Positions 56,725 to 64,000 are shown, numbered from the stretch's first letter. The stretch: DNA of 64,000 nt from Alphaproteobacteria bacterium (GCA_021774625.1 JAJFIV010000027.1:146566-210565), one strand, 5' to 3'. Translations and numbers: made by a program. The notes: generated from the letters alone by a model not told the origin.

Positions 56725-56752
56725 AAACCCGGCCCGATCAGCCGGGTTTTTT
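56725..56752 (+). terminator. Rho-independent terminator after the antiporter gene
   Basis: AAACCCGGC (56725-56733) and GCCGGGTTT (56741-56749) form a perfect 9-bp stem with a 7-nt loop, running into six T. It may originally have terminated the tRNA-Ala transcript. Confidence 0.85.
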
Positions 56753-56837
56753 ATATTTTTGCCGTTCATCCGCCATTCAGCTTTCTTTTTATATATTGGT
56801 ATCCATGAAATAAACCACCAACCAGGTGAGCGGAAAA

Positions 56838-57356
56838 ATGTTGAAAAAAACAATGATGATTGCGGGTTTTCTGGCGGCGGCCAGTTTTGTTTCCAACGCT
56901 GCCATGGCGGATGGATATGGCTATCGTTATGGCGGTGGCTACGGTCACGGCTATGGATACAGTAAAGGCTATTATGGCGGCGGGCATGGTTACCGTGGCC
57001 GCGGCGGGCATCATGGCGGCCATGGGGCCGGCAAGGTTTTGCTCGGCGTGGGCCTTGGTTATCTGCTGTTCAACGGCATTCATCAATCCCGCCGGCACCG
57101 CGATTATGACGACGGGTATTATGACCGGCCCTCCCGCTACCGGCGCGATGCGTATCAGGAACCGCAGCGCTATGAGCCTCCGCCTGCTGCAAGCAATGTG
57201 AACAGCCAGTTCGGCGGCGCGGATTGTGTCCAGATACGGGAATATCAGACCACTATCATTATTGGCGGGGAAGAGAAAGAAGCTTACGGCGACGCCTGCC
57301 TGCAACCCGACGGAGCCTGGCTGCAGGGGCCGCCGAAGGTTGTCCCCAATTACTAG
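56838..57356 (+). CDS. Exported glycine/tyrosine-rich protein
   Basis: A 172-residue secreted protein of unknown function. The signal peptide (KKTMMIAGFLAAASFVS, then NAAMA) is followed by a Gly/Tyr/His-rich stretch (repeats of YGYRYGGG and GHGYG type), a short hydrophobic segment with Gly (AGKVLLGVGLGYLLFNG), and a C-terminal domain with two cysteines (DCVQIREYQTTIIIGG ... DACLQPDGAWLQGPP) seen in many alphaproteobacterial surface proteins. I start at ATG 56838. A strong terminator follows. The hydrophobic middle resembles the glycine-zipper of 17-kDa surface antigens; that link is tentative. Confidence 0.75.
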   Translation: MLKKTMMIAGFLAAASFVSNAAMADGYGYRYGGGYGHGYGYSKGYYGGGHGYRGRGGHHGGHGAGKVLLGVGLGYLLFNGIHQSRRHRDYDDGYYDRPSRYRRDAYQEPQRYEPPPAASNVNSQFGGADCVQIREYQTTIIIGGEEKEAYGDACLQPDGAWLQGPPKVVPNY

Positions 57357-57402
57357 AATTACTCACTACCATCTCCCACCCTCCCCTGTATTGAGTATGG
57401 AG

Positions 57403-57434
57403 AAAGCCCCGGCATTAATGCCTGGGGCTTTTTT
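57403..57434. terminator. Bidirectional rho-independent terminator
   Basis: AAAGCCCC (57403-57410) pairs with GGGGCTTT (57424-57431), and GGCATTAATGCC extends the stem with one bulged T. It is followed by T on the plus strand and preceded by A-rich sequence, so it can serve both the exported glycine-rich gene and the converging SPOR gene. Confidence 0.85.
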
Positions 57435-57453
57435 CACGGGAAGGCTGTTACCA

Positions 57454-58509
57454 TCAGGGGGAGAGGACAAAGCAATTGAGGCCGCTGGCTTTCATCTGTT
57501 CACAGCGGGCGCTGGCGGCGGCCCGGTCAGCAAAAGACCCGCCCTGCAGCCGGTAAAAGACTCCCCGTTCCGGGCCAAGGTCGGCAAAAATGACGTCATG
57601 ACGAAGATCGCCCAGTAAATCACGGTCACGCGCCATCATCCTTTGCCATTCCTTTTCTGCCCCTTCTTTGGTGCGGAAGGATCCCAGTTGCAGCCGCCAT
57701 TGCCCGGCCAGGGCGGGAGAGGCAGCGTCCTTCGGCGGCGCAGGTGCGGGTTCCTGTAGAGCCGGCTGTTCCGGAAAATTATTTTCACTCGCGGGCTTCT
57801 GCGCGGCCGGGCTCTCAGTAACAGCCGCAGGGACCGCTGGTTCTTCAACGGTTACGTCAGGCGGCGCCGGTTCTGCCGGCGGCGGAATAATGGTTTCCGC
57901 AGCAACGGGCGCCGGGTCTGTTTTTTCCACAAGCGAGCGGGAAAGAATTCTGCCCTGCGCCATTTGTTCGATACTGAGATGGCGGCGCATTTTCAATTCC
58001 ACCGGAACTGCCTCCTCGAGTCCGTTTTGAACGGCCAGGAGAATCCAGCCATAGGCTTGCACATAATCCTTTTCGAGAAAGTCGCCGTTAAACAGCAAAA
58101 TCCCAAGCATATACTGCGACCGGGTATCTCCCGCCTTTGCTGCGGACCGCCACCAGCCAATGGCCTCATTGCGCTTTGCCGGGTCGTCATCGGAGAAAAA
58201 ATACAGGGTCGCCAGATTGCCCTGGGCATCGATATGGCCCTGCTTGGCGGCGCTGGCATAATAATTTGCCGCCCGCGCCAGATCGACGGGAGCGCCGCGT
58301 CCGAGCCGATAGACCTGGCCGAGGTTGAACTGGGCATCGGCGCTGCCCTGACGGGCCAGCGGCTCCCATTCGGCAATGGCGCCGGTATAATCGCCGGCTT
58401 CATATTTCCGCACCCCTTCAACGAGGTTTTGGGCGTGGGCGCTGCCGGGAACGGCAAAAAGCCAGCCGGCGGTTACCAAGACATATATATAGCGTGGGGC
58501 CAATCTCAT
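57454..58509 (-). CDS. Exported Sel1-repeat protein with C-terminal SPOR domain
   Basis: A 351-residue protein with a signal peptide (YIYVLVTAGWLFAV, then PGSAHAQ). Residues about 40-160 contain Sel1-like/TPR repeats (QGSADAQFNLGQVYRLG; QGHIDAQGNLATLYFF; AGDTRSQYMLGILLFNG). A Pro/Ala/Glu-rich linker of about 90 residues follows, then a SPOR domain (QWRLQLGSFRTKEGAEKEW ... FYRLQGGSFADRAAA). SPOR domains bind denuded peptidoglycan at division sites. ATG 58509 has GGGAAGG upstream. It is divergent from the ParA-like gene, 389 bp away, and its SPOR module resembles that of the TPR lipoprotein downstream. Confidence 0.88.
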   Translation of the reverse strand: MRLAPRYIYVLVTAGWLFAVPGSAHAQNLVEGVRKYEAGDYTGAIAEWEPLARQGSADAQFNLGQVYRLGRGAPVDLARAANYYASAAKQGHIDAQGNLATLYFFSDDDPAKRNEAIGWWRSAAKAGDTRSQYMLGILLFNGDFLEKDYVQAYGWILLAVQNGLEEAVPVELKMRRHLSIEQMAQGRILSRSLVEKTDPAPVAAETIIPPPAEPAPPDVTVEEPAVPAAVTESPAAQKPASENNFPEQPALQEPAPAPPKDAASPALAGQWRLQLGSFRTKEGAEKEWQRMMARDRDLLGDLRHDVIFADLGPERGVFYRLQGGSFADRAAASARCEQMKASGLNCFVLSP

Positions 58510-58898
58510 TGCTGCCTTCCCATATCGTTCCTGCAAATTGCTATGGTTATATACAACAGTTGCAGGATTTTTTCCAAATGCCCAGTGAGAACCGGGCTGC
58601 CGCCGAATAACCGGCAGGATAAACCCCGCCCGTTTGCCGACGTCTTACTCATAGCCGGTCAATGTATCTTCCAACAGCGCAAATTTAGATAAATTTTGAT
58701 CTAAATTTATTTTAATAATTCTCAATCAAATATTTGATTTCCCTGTCGTTTTACCCTTTTTTAACACGTCCTGTGCCACCCTTGATGTGAGATTTGAACA
58801 ACCGCTTGACCGGGACATTCACGGGACCGGGTTTCCCAAACCGGATCGGCGTTGTTGATGACAGACAGCAGGCGTTGCTGAGCATAGGAAACGGACAC
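58510..58898. other. 389-bp non-coding region between the SPOR gene and the ParA-like gene
   Basis: No gene was seen. It holds the divergent promoters. A strongly AT-rich part (about 58680-58760) carries two perfect inverted repeats. A TTTTTT stretch lies downstream near 58753-58761. No clear -35/-10 was identified. Confidence 0.5.
58681..58739. promoter_or_regulatory. Two perfect AT-rich inverted repeats, candidate operator or centromere-like site
   Basis: AAATTTAGAT (58681-58690) and ATCTAAATTT (58699-58708) are perfect 10-bp inverted arms with an 8-bp spacer. AATCAAATATTTGATT (58724-58739) is a perfect 16-bp palindrome 15 bp later. Both lie between the Sel1-SPOR gene and the ParA-like gene. 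A ribbon-helix-helix protein two genes on is the natural candidate for binding here, as an autoregulator or ParB-like site binder; this is inference. Confidence 0.55.
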
Positions 58899-59621
58899 AT
58901 GCGTGTTTTATCATTCGCATCGCAAAAAGGGGGCTCCGGGAAAACGACCCTGAGCGGCCATATTGCGGTTCAGGCGGAAAGGGCGGGTGCCGGCCCTGTG
59001 GTATTGATCGACACTGACCCCCAAGGCAGTCTGGCGGAGTGGTGGAATGAACGGGAGGCTCCCGTTCCGGCATTTGCCCAGACCAATGTTTCAAGGCTTT
59101 TAACCGATCTTGACGACCTGCGGCAGCAGGGTTTTAAGCTGGCCGTTGTCGATACACCCCCGGCCATCACCATGGCCATTCAAAGTGTCATCGCTGTCTC
59201 CGAACTCGTGGTCATTCCGACGCGGCCGAGCCCGCATGATCTCCGGGCGGCAGGGGCCACGGTGGAACTGGTTGAGCGGGCCGACAAGCCACTGGTTTTT
59301 GTCGTCAATGCGGCAACTCCCAGGGCGCGCATAACATCCGAAGCCGCCATTGCGCTTTCCCAGCACGGCACGGTTGCCCCGGTGACCATTCATCACCGGA
59401 CCGATTTTGCTTCCAGTATGATTGACGGCAGAACAGTGATGGAATTGCTGCCGGGCGGGAAATCGGCGGAAGAAATCGTCAATCTTTGGGGATATCTGAG
59501 TGAGCGGCTGGAAAAGAATTTCCGCCGCACTGTGTTCCAGTCGCGTAATCCTCAGCAGCGCCGCCCGGGTCTTCCGCAGCGCGGCCAGTTCGGGAAACGC
59601 CAGATCGCTCAAGAAGCGTAA
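58899..59621 (+). CDS. ParA/MinD-type ATPase
   Basis: A 240-residue P-loop ATPase. The deviant Walker A is FASQKGGSGKTTLSG and the Walker B equivalents are VLIDTDPQGSLAEWW and VVDTPPAI. It has the PTRPSPHDLRAAGATVELV segment. Relatives position plasmids, chromosomes or protein clusters using ATP-driven gradients. The N-terminal helix-turn-helix of plasmid ParA is absent, so this is the short type. I start at ATG 58899 (GGAAACGGACAC before it); ATG/GTG-like codons upstream to 58794 are unlikely. A canonical parB is not beside it; a ribbon-helix-helix gene follows. Confidence 0.88.
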   Translation: MRVLSFASQKGGSGKTTLSGHIAVQAERAGAGPVVLIDTDPQGSLAEWWNEREAPVPAFAQTNVSRLLTDLDDLRQQGFKLAVVDTPPAITMAIQSVIAVSELVVIPTRPSPHDLRAAGATVELVERADKPLVFVVNAATPRARITSEAAIALSQHGTVAPVTIHHRTDFASSMIDGRTVMELLPGGKSAEEIVNLWGYLSERLEKNFRRTVFQSRNPQQRRPGLPQRGQFGKRQIAQEA

Positions 59622-59645
59622 CCGATGAGTGAGGTAGGTAATACG

Positions 59646-60188
59646 ATGAAACCCGCTGCTCCTCTGACGGCAACCTTGCTGGCCCGCAAAGGCCAGGCGG
59701 CTCCGGTGATGGGACCCCGGTCCGTCTCTCATGCATTGCCGCAGGAAATACAGGAAACCGCGCCTGATCAACAGTCCGCGAAAAGTCCCGCAGAAGCCGG
59801 GGAAAATAAAGAGTCCGTGGCGCCTGCCGCCGGCCAGCCGGTATCGAATCATGCGGCGATGCTCTCCAAACTGGAGGACGCGCTGATCGAAAAGGCATTG
59901 TCGCGGGGTATGGCGCTGGCTGCCGAAGGCCATGATTTGTCGGCTGCTTCGGGCGCGGCGAAAAAAGCCGGGAAAACGCCAAAGCAAAAAGCTCATGTCG
60001 GTGAGGGCGAGCGGATCGCAATGACGGTGCGCCTCAGTCACGAGGAGCACCTGAAGCTGAAGGTTTTCGCGGCTCACACCAAATTATCGAGCCAGGAAAT
60101 TTTCACGGCGGCGCTTGAATCCTATATGACAAAGAGCGTGCCAAAACCGCTTAAAGCATCCTGTCTTTGTTTTGGCAAAGCGGATTAA
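59646..60188 (+). CDS. Protein with C-terminal ribbon-helix-helix-like domain
   Basis: A 180-residue protein with no full-length family I recognise. Residues 1-120 are low-complexity and rich in Ala, Glu, Lys and Gln. Residues about 122-163 fit a ribbon-helix-helix DNA-binding fold: strand RIAMTVRL, helix SHEEHLKLKVFAAHTK, helix SSQEIFTAALESYM. It is likely to act as DNA binder or ParA partner. ATG 59646 has GAGGTAGG upstream; ATG 59625, four bases after the ParA stop, is also possible. The last residues (SCLCFGKAD) contain two Cys. Confidence 0.7.
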   Translation: MKPAAPLTATLLARKGQAAPVMGPRSVSHALPQEIQETAPDQQSAKSPAEAGENKESVAPAAGQPVSNHAAMLSKLEDALIEKALSRGMALAAEGHDLSAASGAAKKAGKTPKQKAHVGEGERIAMTVRLSHEEHLKLKVFAAHTKLSSQEIFTAALESYMTKSVPKPLKASCLCFGKAD

Positions 60189-60344
60189 TCGGATTGGAGC
60201 GGAACCGGGGGAATAAAGCTACGGTTAACCTTCTCTTCGCCACATATTAACACTTTTTGTGTTTGATGGGGCTGATTGACAAAAGAACGGGCCGTTTCCG
60301 AAATGAAACCAATTGAATGGATTATCAGGCACGTGCAGGCAAAG

Positions 60345-61946
60345 ATGATACATAAATCGAAGTGCGGTTATGGGGATGGCGGCGGAAATGCGACGGCTTC
60401 GCAGGATAAAACATCACATTTGCGGCGTTCAGTGTCCTTCCTTGCCCTTATCGGGCTTTCGACCATTCTTACGGCCTGTTCGACATCCAACGCGAATGTG
60501 AAACTTGCCCGGCAAACCGCGGATACGGAGACGGCGGAACGCGATGGCCGCGATTCGCTGCTGGTGCTTGCCAATGAAATGGCGGCGGAAGACCGCCACG
60601 CGGCGGCGATCCCGCTTTACCGACAATCTCTCCGCCGCAGCCTGTTTGGAAATTCGGAGGCCTCTCTGGGCCTCGGTAAAAGCCTGATGGCGCTAGGCCA
60701 GTATGGCGAGGCCATTGATGTCCTGGAGCGGGCTTTTGACGGCAATGAGGATAATCCGGAAACTTTACGCGCTCTTGGAAAAGCTTATCTCGCTCTCGGC
60801 GATACCGCACTTGCAGTGGTGAATTACGAAGAAGCGGTCGCCATTGATTCACGGAATGCGGCGGGTTATGCCGGCCTTGGCGTCGCCTATGATGCGGCCG
60901 GCCGGCACAGCGATGCCATCGGCGCCTTTGACCGCGGCCTTTCCACCGCCGGGAACCACCTTGACCTTTTGAGCAACAAAGGTTTGTCGCTGATTATTGC
61001 AGGGGATGCCGGCAATGCCATGCCGCTGTTGGAAGAGGCGGTTAAAAACCCCGCTTCCGGCGCCGAACACCGCCAGAATCTGGCGCTGGCATATGCGCTG
61101 GCGGGCGAACACGGGAAAGCCAGACGAATGGCCTCCATCGATCTTGATCCGGAAAGCGTTGAAGACACGCTCGCCCATTTTGAAACCCTGCGCGGTCTCA
61201 CACGGGAAGACCGTGTAACATATCTGCTCTTTGGAACGGTGGAAGAGAAAAAAGATATTGAACATGTTGCCAATCTGACCATCAAAGGCGACGAGGGGCA
61301 AAAACAGCGGGCTGTCGAGCGGGTGCTGACGGAACCCATACCCGTTGAGATTGCCATACCCGCCGCGCCTGAACCGGCGGCGCCCGAGCCGGTAAAGACG
61401 GCGGAGCTTGATCTGCCTGAAATGCCGCCCCTGATGGATTCCGAGGGCTGGGCCGTGCAAATAGCGGCGTACCGCAATGCGGCTGACGTCATGCCGGGCT
61501 GGTATGCGCTGAAGGAAAAATATGCGCCTATCATCGGCGATCTGGAGCCCCGGCGTTCAGAAGTGGATTTTGGCGACCGCGGAGAAGACCCGCGCGGATT
61601 TTTCTACCGGTTGAATGCCGGTCCATTGGCAACCCGGGAAGAAGCGGTAGTGATTTGCGAACAGCTGGACCGGCTTGGCGGCGCCTGTTGGGTCCGCCCG
61701 CCGGAGCCTCGGGAAGGACGGCTGCCGGCAGTTGCAAGTGCCGGTGAGACAGCAGAATCAGAATCAGGGGCCGCCGTTCGGCAGTCACTGGCTGTTCAGC
61801 CGCAACGGGATGACTGGGTAGTTCTGAGTGTTACGGGCGAAACGCCAGAGGATGATTCCCCATCCGAGGAAAGCGAAGATGCCGGGGAAGCCGAACCGGA
61901 CGAGGATGATCCGCCGGAGGGCGAGGCCCCCCCGCGGCCGGAATAA
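60345..61946 (+). CDS. TPR lipoprotein with SPOR domain
   Basis: A 533-residue protein from ATG 60345. A lipobox (LSTILTAC) implies a lipoprotein. TPR-like repeats run over about residues 60-250 (EASLGLGKSLMALGQYGEAIDVLERAF; ALGKAYLALGDTALAVVNYEEAV). A Pro/Glu-rich linker follows, then a SPOR domain (GWAVQIAAYRNAADVMPGWY ... FYRLNAGPLATREEAVVICEQL) and a low-complexity acidic C-terminus. The start is uncertain: TTG 60276 and ATG 60303 are in frame. It resembles pilus/secretion TPR lipoproteins (TadD type) in its first half, but the SPOR end points to the septum. It is third in the ParA operon. Confidence 0.85.
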   Translation: MIHKSKCGYGDGGGNATASQDKTSHLRRSVSFLALIGLSTILTACSTSNANVKLARQTADTETAERDGRDSLLVLANEMAAEDRHAAAIPLYRQSLRRSLFGNSEASLGLGKSLMALGQYGEAIDVLERAFDGNEDNPETLRALGKAYLALGDTALAVVNYEEAVAIDSRNAAGYAGLGVAYDAAGRHSDAIGAFDRGLSTAGNHLDLLSNKGLSLIIAGDAGNAMPLLEEAVKNPASGAEHRQNLALAYALAGEHGKARRMASIDLDPESVEDTLAHFETLRGLTREDRVTYLLFGTVEEKKDIEHVANLTIKGDEGQKQRAVERVLTEPIPVEIAIPAAPEPAAPEPVKTAELDLPEMPPLMDSEGWAVQIAAYRNAADVMPGWYALKEKYAPIIGDLEPRRSEVDFGDRGEDPRGFFYRLNAGPLATREEAVVICEQLDRLGGACWVRPPEPREGRLPAVASAGETAESESGAAVRQSLAVQPQRDDWVVLSVTGETPEDDSPSEESEDAGEAEPDEDDPPEGEAPPRPE

Positions 61947-62052
61947 TTATCGAATATCTTTACGGACTGCTTGACGCAGTTGACCCCATACCCACATAAA
62001 CAGCAGTTTTCAGGAGCATAAGGCGCCGCGATTGGGTCTTGTGTTTTTTTTA

Positions 62053-62066
62053 TTCCCATGCGGGAG
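62053..62066 (+). promoter_or_regulatory. Candidate RNA thermometer before the Hsp20 gene
   Basis: TTCCC (62053-62057) can pair with GGGAG (62062-62066), the ribosome site of the Hsp20 gene, over a 4-nt loop; the site is 7 nt before the ATG. A run of eight T lies just upstream. Small heat-shock genes in many bacteria use such short SD-masking hairpins (FourU, ROSE types). Confidence 0.4.
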
Positions 62067-62073
62067 ATGAAGA

Positions 62074-62496
62074 ATGGGCAGGATATCCCTTTTTAACAGT
62101 CCCTTCCTCCTTGGTTTCGATCAGCTTGAACAGGTGCTGGATGCGGCCGCCAAAAGCGCCGGCGATGGCTATCCCCCTTATAATATTGAAGATATTGATG
62201 AGCGGACCCTGCGGATATCCCTTGCCGTCGCAGGGTTTTCCAAAGATAATCTCGAAATATCCGTCGAGGACAACCAGCTTCTGATTCGCGGCCGGCAAAG
62301 TGATGAGAGGGAAAAAGCGTATCTTCACCGGGGCATCGCCGCCCGGCAGTTTCAGAGAAAATTTATTCTGGCGGACGGGATTGAGATAGTGGCGGCCCAC
62401 CTGGATAACGGGCTGCTGCATATCGACCTCTTGAGGCCGGAGGCGGAAAATATCGTCCGGACCATCAAAATCACCGAAGGACGCCCCTCAAAATAA
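62074..62496 (+). CDS. Small heat-shock protein of the Hsp20/IbpA family
   Basis: ATP-independent holdase chaperone, 140 residues. The alpha-crystallin domain covers about 32-125 (YPPYNIEDIDERTLRISLAVAGF; NQLLIRGRQ; RGIAARQFQRKFILADGIEI), followed by the typical C-terminal LHIDLLRPE. The N-terminus has the LFNSPFLLGFDQLEQVLDAA-like hydrophobic start common to IbpA relatives. The C-terminal I-x-I anchor motif is present as IKI in TIKITEGRP. It converges on ptsN with a 7-bp gap. Confidence 0.93.
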   Translation: MGRISLFNSPFLLGFDQLEQVLDAAAKSAGDGYPPYNIEDIDERTLRISLAVAGFSKDNLEISVEDNQLLIRGRQSDEREKAYLHRGIAARQFQRKFILADGIEIVAAHLDNGLLHIDLLRPEAENIVRTIKITEGRPSK

Positions 62497-62503
62497 GCTG
62501 GCT

Positions 62504-62965
62504 TCAGGCGGCCTGCGCCTTCTTGTCCGTGAGGAGAGCATAGAGCGTATCGGCGTTGGCGGCGCCGCGCAGTTTGCCACAGACACTGCGGTCCCTCAAC
62601 AGACGGGAGATGCGGGCCAGCGCTTTCAAATGGTCCGCCCCGGCCTCCTTCGGCGCCAACAGAAGAAAAACAATGTCAACGGGCTGGTCATCAATGGCGT
62701 CAAAATCCACCGGGGTTTCAAGTCGGGCGAAAATACCGACTATCCTGTCCAGTTCCTTAAGCTTTCCGTGAGGAATGGCTATGCCCTGCCCGACCCCGGT
62801 TGATCCCAGATGCTCCCGCTCCATCAGGGTTTCGAAGATGAGGCGCTCGGAAAGCCCGGTCTGCCCGGCGGCAATTGCGGACAGCAATTGCAGGGTCTGT
62901 TTTTTGCTTGTGGCCCTTAAATGCGGAATGACCGCATCCGCGCCGACAACATCAGCAATTTCCAT
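62504..62965 (-). CDS. ptsN: PtsN, nitrogen-regulatory phosphotransferase EIIA(Ntr)
   Basis: EIIA-type phospho-acceptor of the nitrogen PTS, 153 residues. The phosphorylated His is in GIAIPHGKL; MEREHLGSTGVGQG precedes it. It regulates potassium transport and other targets by its phosphorylation state. It lies 13 bp after hpf in the rpoN-hpf-ptsN group, the standard order. Other PTS-Ntr genes are not here. Confidence 0.95.
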   Translation of the reverse strand: MEIADVVGADAVIPHLRATSKKQTLQLLSAIAAGQTGLSERLIFETLMEREHLGSTGVGQGIAIPHGKLKELDRIVGIFARLETPVDFDAIDDQPVDIVFLLLAPKEAGADHLKALARISRLLRDRSVCGKLRGAANADTLYALLTDKKAQAA

Positions 62966-62978
62966 TGACTAAACCTAT

Positions 62979-63599
62979 TTAGTTCCGGCCGCGAAGACCG
63001 CCGCCCTCTTCATTATCCGCCGGTTGGATCCAGCCAATATGGCCATCCGGCCTGTGATAGACCACACTCATCCGGCCATTTTTGATATCTCTGAACATCA
63101 ATATCTGTGTTTCCGCCAGTTCCATCAGCATGACCGCGTCACCGACGCTTACGTGAGGAATTTCTGCCTTTGCTTCAGCAATAATAATGGGATCCGCGAG
63201 GGATAAGTCCCCTGTTTCACCATCAGAATCGGCAGGTTCCTCTTCTCTTGCAAGCACATAGGCCTGGGCAGGGAGGGCCGGAAACTCATTTTTCCGCCGG
63301 AACCCGTGGTGGCTTTTAATACGTTCCTTATATTTTCGCAACTGCTTTTCTGCTCTATCCGCCGCCATCTCAAAGGCGGCATAGACATCATCATTTTTAC
63401 CGTGGCTATGCAGGCTGATCCCCTGACCGATATGAAATCTGCAATCGACCAGAAACAAATGGCTTTCCTTGGTAACGGTCACCAATGCCTCAACGGCCTG
63501 CTGGAAATATTTTTCCGCAGCCGCCCGCAGCCGGTCTGTTATATGTGCTTTTAAAGCATCCCCAACGTCCAGATGTCTTCCAGTTACGCTGATTTCCAT
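62979..63599 (-). CDS. hpf: Ribosome hibernation promoting factor, long form
   Basis: Ribosome-binding protein of 206 residues that dimerises 70S particles in stationary phase. The N-terminal S30AE domain (MEISVTGRHLDVGDALKAHI; LFLVDCRFHIGQGISLHSHG) is followed by a linker and the C-terminal dimerisation domain (MLMELAETQILMFRDI; MSVVYHRPDGHIGWIQP), marking the long form. It lies 75 bp after rpoN. Confidence 0.95.
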   Translation of the reverse strand: MEISVTGRHLDVGDALKAHITDRLRAAAEKYFQQAVEALVTVTKESHLFLVDCRFHIGQGISLHSHGKNDDVYAAFEMAADRAEKQLRKYKERIKSHHGFRRKNEFPALPAQAYVLAREEEPADSDGETGDLSLADPIIIAEAKAEIPHVSVGDAVMLMELAETQILMFRDIKNGRMSVVYHRPDGHIGWIQPADNEEGGGLRGRN

Positions 63600-63674
63600 A
63601 AGTGATGTTTTCCTTTCTTGGTTTGGGATCGGGCCGGGATCATCCAGTCATCGGTCTCCGATGGCGAAATCTTT

Positions 63675-64000
63675 TCAGCAAACCAGGTTTTTCTGCCGGC
63701 GGCGCTCCACACTTGATGGCACCCGCATGGCTTCCCGGTACTTGGCGACGGTGCGCCGGGCAATATCAATTTCTTCCCTGCGCAATATATCAACGATTTT
63801 ATCGTCCGACAGGATGGCATCCGGTTTTTCCTGATCGATCAGTTCCTTGATCCGGTGCCGCACCGATTCGGCGGCATGTCCGCAGTCCCCTTCGCTCGCG
63901 CCGACAGCGGATGTGAAAAAATATTTCATTTCAAAAATGCCGCGTTCCGTCGCGATATATTTATTGGCGGTGACCCGGCTGACCGTGCTTTCATGCATCG
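63675..64000 (-). CDS. rpoN: RNA polymerase sigma-54 factor, C-terminal part (5' end outside window)
   Basis: The visible 108 codons are the C-terminal DNA-binding part of sigma-54: HESTVSRVTANKYI (helix-turn-helix), GIFEMKYFFTSAVG, ILSDDKIVDILRREEIDIARRTVAKYREAMRVPSS with the RpoN box ARRTVAKYR. The TGA is at 63675. The reading frame continues through the window edge, so ATG 63998 is an internal Met, not the start. It heads rpoN-hpf-ptsN. Confidence 0.96.
   Translation of the reverse strand, partial: MHESTVSRVTANKYIATERGIFEMKYFFTSAVGASEGDCGHAAESVRHRIKELIDQEKPDAILSDDKIVDILRREEIDIARRTVAKYREAMRVPSSVERRRQKNLVC

Noticed and set aside
61947..62073. Sigma-32 heat-shock promoter before Hsp20
   Set aside because: CTTGACG and CCCCAT are present but only about 7 bp apart, too close for a sigma-32 promoter.

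Overview
The window is a chromosomal segment from an alphaproteobacterium. The evidence is the gene order mutM - enoyl-CoA hydratase - rpsT - dnaA - dnaN - recF - gyrB, the block aroA - cmk - rpsA - ihfB - lapA - trpFBA - accD - folC, the ahcY - divL-like kinase - tsaE - amgK/murU - addBA block, and the ptsN - hpf - rpoN group. The DNA is moderately GC-rich, except for one AT-rich islet beside a tRNA gene. The order cannot be fixed from sequence alone. No phage, insertion sequence, CRISPR array or rRNA operon was seen.

Layout: (1) 1-3.6 kb, minus strand: ubiE-ubiB-coaBC (ubiquinone and coenzyme A). (2) 3.65-12.8 kb, plus strand: mutM, an enoyl-CoA hydratase, rpsT, an AT-rich 516-bp leader, then dnaA-dnaN-recF-gyrB (replication start genes). 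(3) 12.8-15.8 kb, minus: polA and a 55-residue NDUFS6-like zinc protein. (4) 15.9-25 kb: an ABC ATPase overlapping nadB, a tandem universal stress protein, a membrane-anchored FMN glutamate-synthase-like protein, and a compact minus-strand triad of a Ddl-type ATP-grasp ligase, an alpha/beta hydrolase and a membrane-fused MurF-like ligase. (5) 25-31.5 kb: LEA14-type lipoprotein, second enoyl-CoA hydratase, exported metallo-beta-lactamase-fold protein, exported S9 peptidase, flavin reductase, peptide-binding lipoprotein. (6) 31.5-44.2 kb: ahcY behind a perfect palindrome, a DivL-like kinase with Tyr in place of the phospho-acceptor His, tsaE, amgK-murU (cell-wall sugar recycling) and addB-addA (double-strand-break repair) in one overlapping train.

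(7) 44.3-54.5 kb: trxA, then on the minus strand aroA-cmk-rpsA, a strong terminator, and ihfB-lapA-trpFBA-accD-folC. (8) 54.6-57.4 kb: an acidic-tailed zinc-ribbon protein, tRNA-Ala(GGC), an AT-rich islet with a cation/proton antiporter that appears to lack an ATG start, and an exported glycine-rich protein. (9) 57.4-62 kb: an uncharacterised locus of a Sel1-SPOR protein, a ParA-type ATPase, a ribbon-helix-helix protein and a TPR-SPOR lipoprotein, with two perfect AT-rich inverted repeats upstream of the ParA gene. (10) 62-64 kb: an Hsp20 chaperone, ptsN, hpf and the 3' end of rpoN.

The best candidates for an undescribed system are the ParA/RHH/SPOR locus, which may position a component relative to septal peptidoglycan, and the Ddl-hydrolase-MurF-like triad, which looks like a dedicated second set of cell-wall peptide enzymes. 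Both are inferred from domains and context only.
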